Positions 62,642 to 64,000 of a stretch of 64,000 bases of DNA are shown one piece after another. How positions within the stretch are numbered: position 1 is the first letter of the stretch; every line of letters begins with the position of its first letter. Under the pieces are notes generated by a model. It did not search any database. It was not told the DNA's origin and worked only from the letters and a program-made list of their open reading frames with translations. This DNA is from Trichobilharzia regenti (Eukaryota; Platyhelminthes; Trematoda; Strigeidida; Schistosomatidae), in contig OX235267.1 in the NCBI GenBank assembly GCA_944472135.2, forward strand, positions 38,099,312 through 38,163,311, given 5' to 3'. The position numbers and the translations under genes are program-made.

Positions 62642-63005
62642 TTGCACGTGAGGGTGGGAGAGCATATCCCAAAATGGTTGGAAAAACAGATGAATTGTGA
62701 CAAGCCAATAGATGCAGGTGTCAGACTACCAACTCTGTCTATAGCTAAACATCTAATCGGGACGAACCATAAGATTGATGTTAACTCAGCCTTTAAGGTC
62801 ATCTATAAAAACTGTCAAGGACGTTTACTGAAATACGCTGAGGCTCTAGCTATTCATAAACTCTGTGTATTCAAAAACAGTTTGTTATTACTCTTAACCT
62901 ACCTTGGTAATCCTTATTTGATTGGATTACCAAACGTTTGTGTTAATATTTTCCTAATTCTTTTTTTGTCACTGTTTAATTTAACTTTTCCATATATATT
63001 GACTT
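62642..63005 (+). pseudogene. PLE (second family) GIY-YIG C-terminal part
   Basis: Reads VGEHIPKWLEKQM, then LSIAKHLIGTNHKIDVNSAF and RLLKYAEALAIHKLCVFKNS, matching the end of the GIY-YIG domain in this PLE family (EHxPxWL, IxxHLxxTxHxID, LLKxAEALAI). The domain is separated from its entry by the SINE. Confidence 0.65.
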
Positions 63006-63710
63006 GACAAGTAAGTGTGTTATCAGACTGTTCGAAATGTATAGCGCCAATTATTATCTACTGCTGCTGAGTGGTTAATTGTAGTTTTCCCCGTCGCCAG
63101 TAATGTTATATGTACTCGTCGAGTAGCTAAAAGTCCTGACGCAGAAAGAGGGAAATCAGAAGACCACCAGGTTTACGATGATACTTGTATTTTCCAGACA
63201 ACGAAAATAAGTGTCACATAAGAGTGTGAGTGAAATGGTACGTAGTGTACGAAACAAGTATGAACAAGTATACAGTACAAAAGTATATATGAAAATGACT
63301 AATACACATGAACCAATAAATAGACAGTCTTACCATGATTGGTAGTAATGTCATGTGATAACAAGGTCATACATGTTTATTTAGTTAGTGGACAGACAAA
63401 AGCATATTGTCAGTTATAATGAAATATGGATCCATATATACATAGCAAAATAGACTATCAAAACAAAACACACATCATGTGGATACATATCACCAATACA
63501 TCACATTTTTTAGATAATCTCTGTCTTCCAATAACGGTATCAAAATTTTTTAAAGATTTATTTCCAGTTTATTCTAGAAAAAATAGCTGAAGATTTGACT
63601 TTCACTCACATGTCCACGTGACTCTTCGTTATATATTGTCTAATTCGTAAAAGTATTTTTTTACTTCGAGTATTATTCAACTTTTTGGGATTGTAGTGTT
63701 CTGCATTGAA
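63006..63710. other. No recognised gene
   Basis: AT-rich. On minus, about 63590-63500 could be a decayed PLE piece (IPLLEDRDYLKN), but support is weak. Confidence 0.3.
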
Positions 63711-63714
63711 TTAT

Positions 63715-64000
63715 TAGGGATTTACCACAAGCTGATATCAGTTAAAGAAGCATTGGAAAACTAACTTGGAGTACTGGACATCGGTTTCGTCCTAGTTTGG
63801 GACTCTTCGTCAGTATTCACCCACCTCGTTTTGAACTCAAAACCTTCTGGTTACAAGGTGAACTCGTAAGCTGTTGAAACACTGATGCTCGGCCTAACAG
63901 TTGATGAATTTCAACTTGTGTCAGTTTGTGATATATATTTAACGGAACTGCCAGCCAACCAGTGTTCCAGGTGAGTACCTGTCCTCTCGACTGACTTGAT
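63715..64000 (-). repeat. SINE-1 copy, runs off the window
   Basis: On minus: box B remnant GAGTTCAAAACGAGG, hammerhead module 63818-63765 (ATACTG-ACGAAGA, GTCC/GGAC, GAAA, CCGATGTC, CAGTAC), tail TTTTCCAATGCTTCTTTAAC. The 5' part continues beyond 64000. Confidence 0.65.

Larger units (their letters stand above)
61600..63005 (+). mobile_element. Penelope-like element, second family, split by a SINE
   Basis: Repeat-related start at 61600-61745 (shared with 59940-60085), coding remnants from about 62060 and GIY-YIG sequence from 62640. A SINE-3 with 11-bp target duplications lies at 62382-62611, and a (TG)n expansion (62351-62368) sits at the GIY-YIG entry. 5' and 3' ends are not defined. Confidence 0.65.

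Overview
The window is eukaryotic, most likely from a schistosome (genus Schistosoma or a close blood-fluke relative). This rests on repeat content read by eye: BEL/Pao and Ty3/gypsy LTR retrotransposons, CR1-like and RTE-like (SR2-type) LINEs, Penelope-like elements (PLEs) with GIY-YIG domains, and tRNA-headed SINEs that carry hammerhead-ribozyme modules like the SM-alpha family. The species cannot be fixed without a database search. No bacterial gene organisation, CRISPR array or rRNA is present.

Bases 1-28,500 are a nested pile of retroelements. Two gag-only BEL/Pao elements (394-4166 and 21603-25376, both minus) share a 358-bp LTR family and a 192-bp tandem repeat but have lost pol. A third BEL copy (12968-16518, minus) keeps gag, protease-like, RT and part of RNase H. 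A Ty3/gypsy pol remnant lies at 10348-12638. Two CR1-like LINEs, each with a PHD-finger ORF1 and an endonuclease-RT ORF2, lie on the plus strand. LINE-1 (5869-10022) sits inside a BEL LTR and has an uninterrupted 946-codon ORF2. LINE-2 (about 18640-27740) is broken by a BEL element with 5-bp target duplications and by a palindromic PLE insertion with 13-bp target duplications. Solo LTRs with clean target duplications lie at 17869-18196 and 28238-28488.

Bases 28,500-64,000 have a lower density of coding-derived sequence and look like introns and flanks of a host gene. Three exons of an SLC10-family (sodium/bile-acid cotransporter-like) membrane protein lie on the minus strand at 44649-44820, 37243-37757 and 35170-36009. 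Splice sites and reading phases match across the joins, giving about 508 residues that end in a long low-complexity tail. The 5' exons were not found and may lie beyond the window. The introns and surroundings hold at least four SINE families, RTE 3' ends, two PLE families and microsatellites.

The most interesting signals are ribozymes. Hammerhead modules occur in two SINE families and a hammerhead-like core recurs in the PLE 3' regions. All copies seen carry core defects or lack an obvious stem I. PLE pieces repeatedly occur as inverted pairs.
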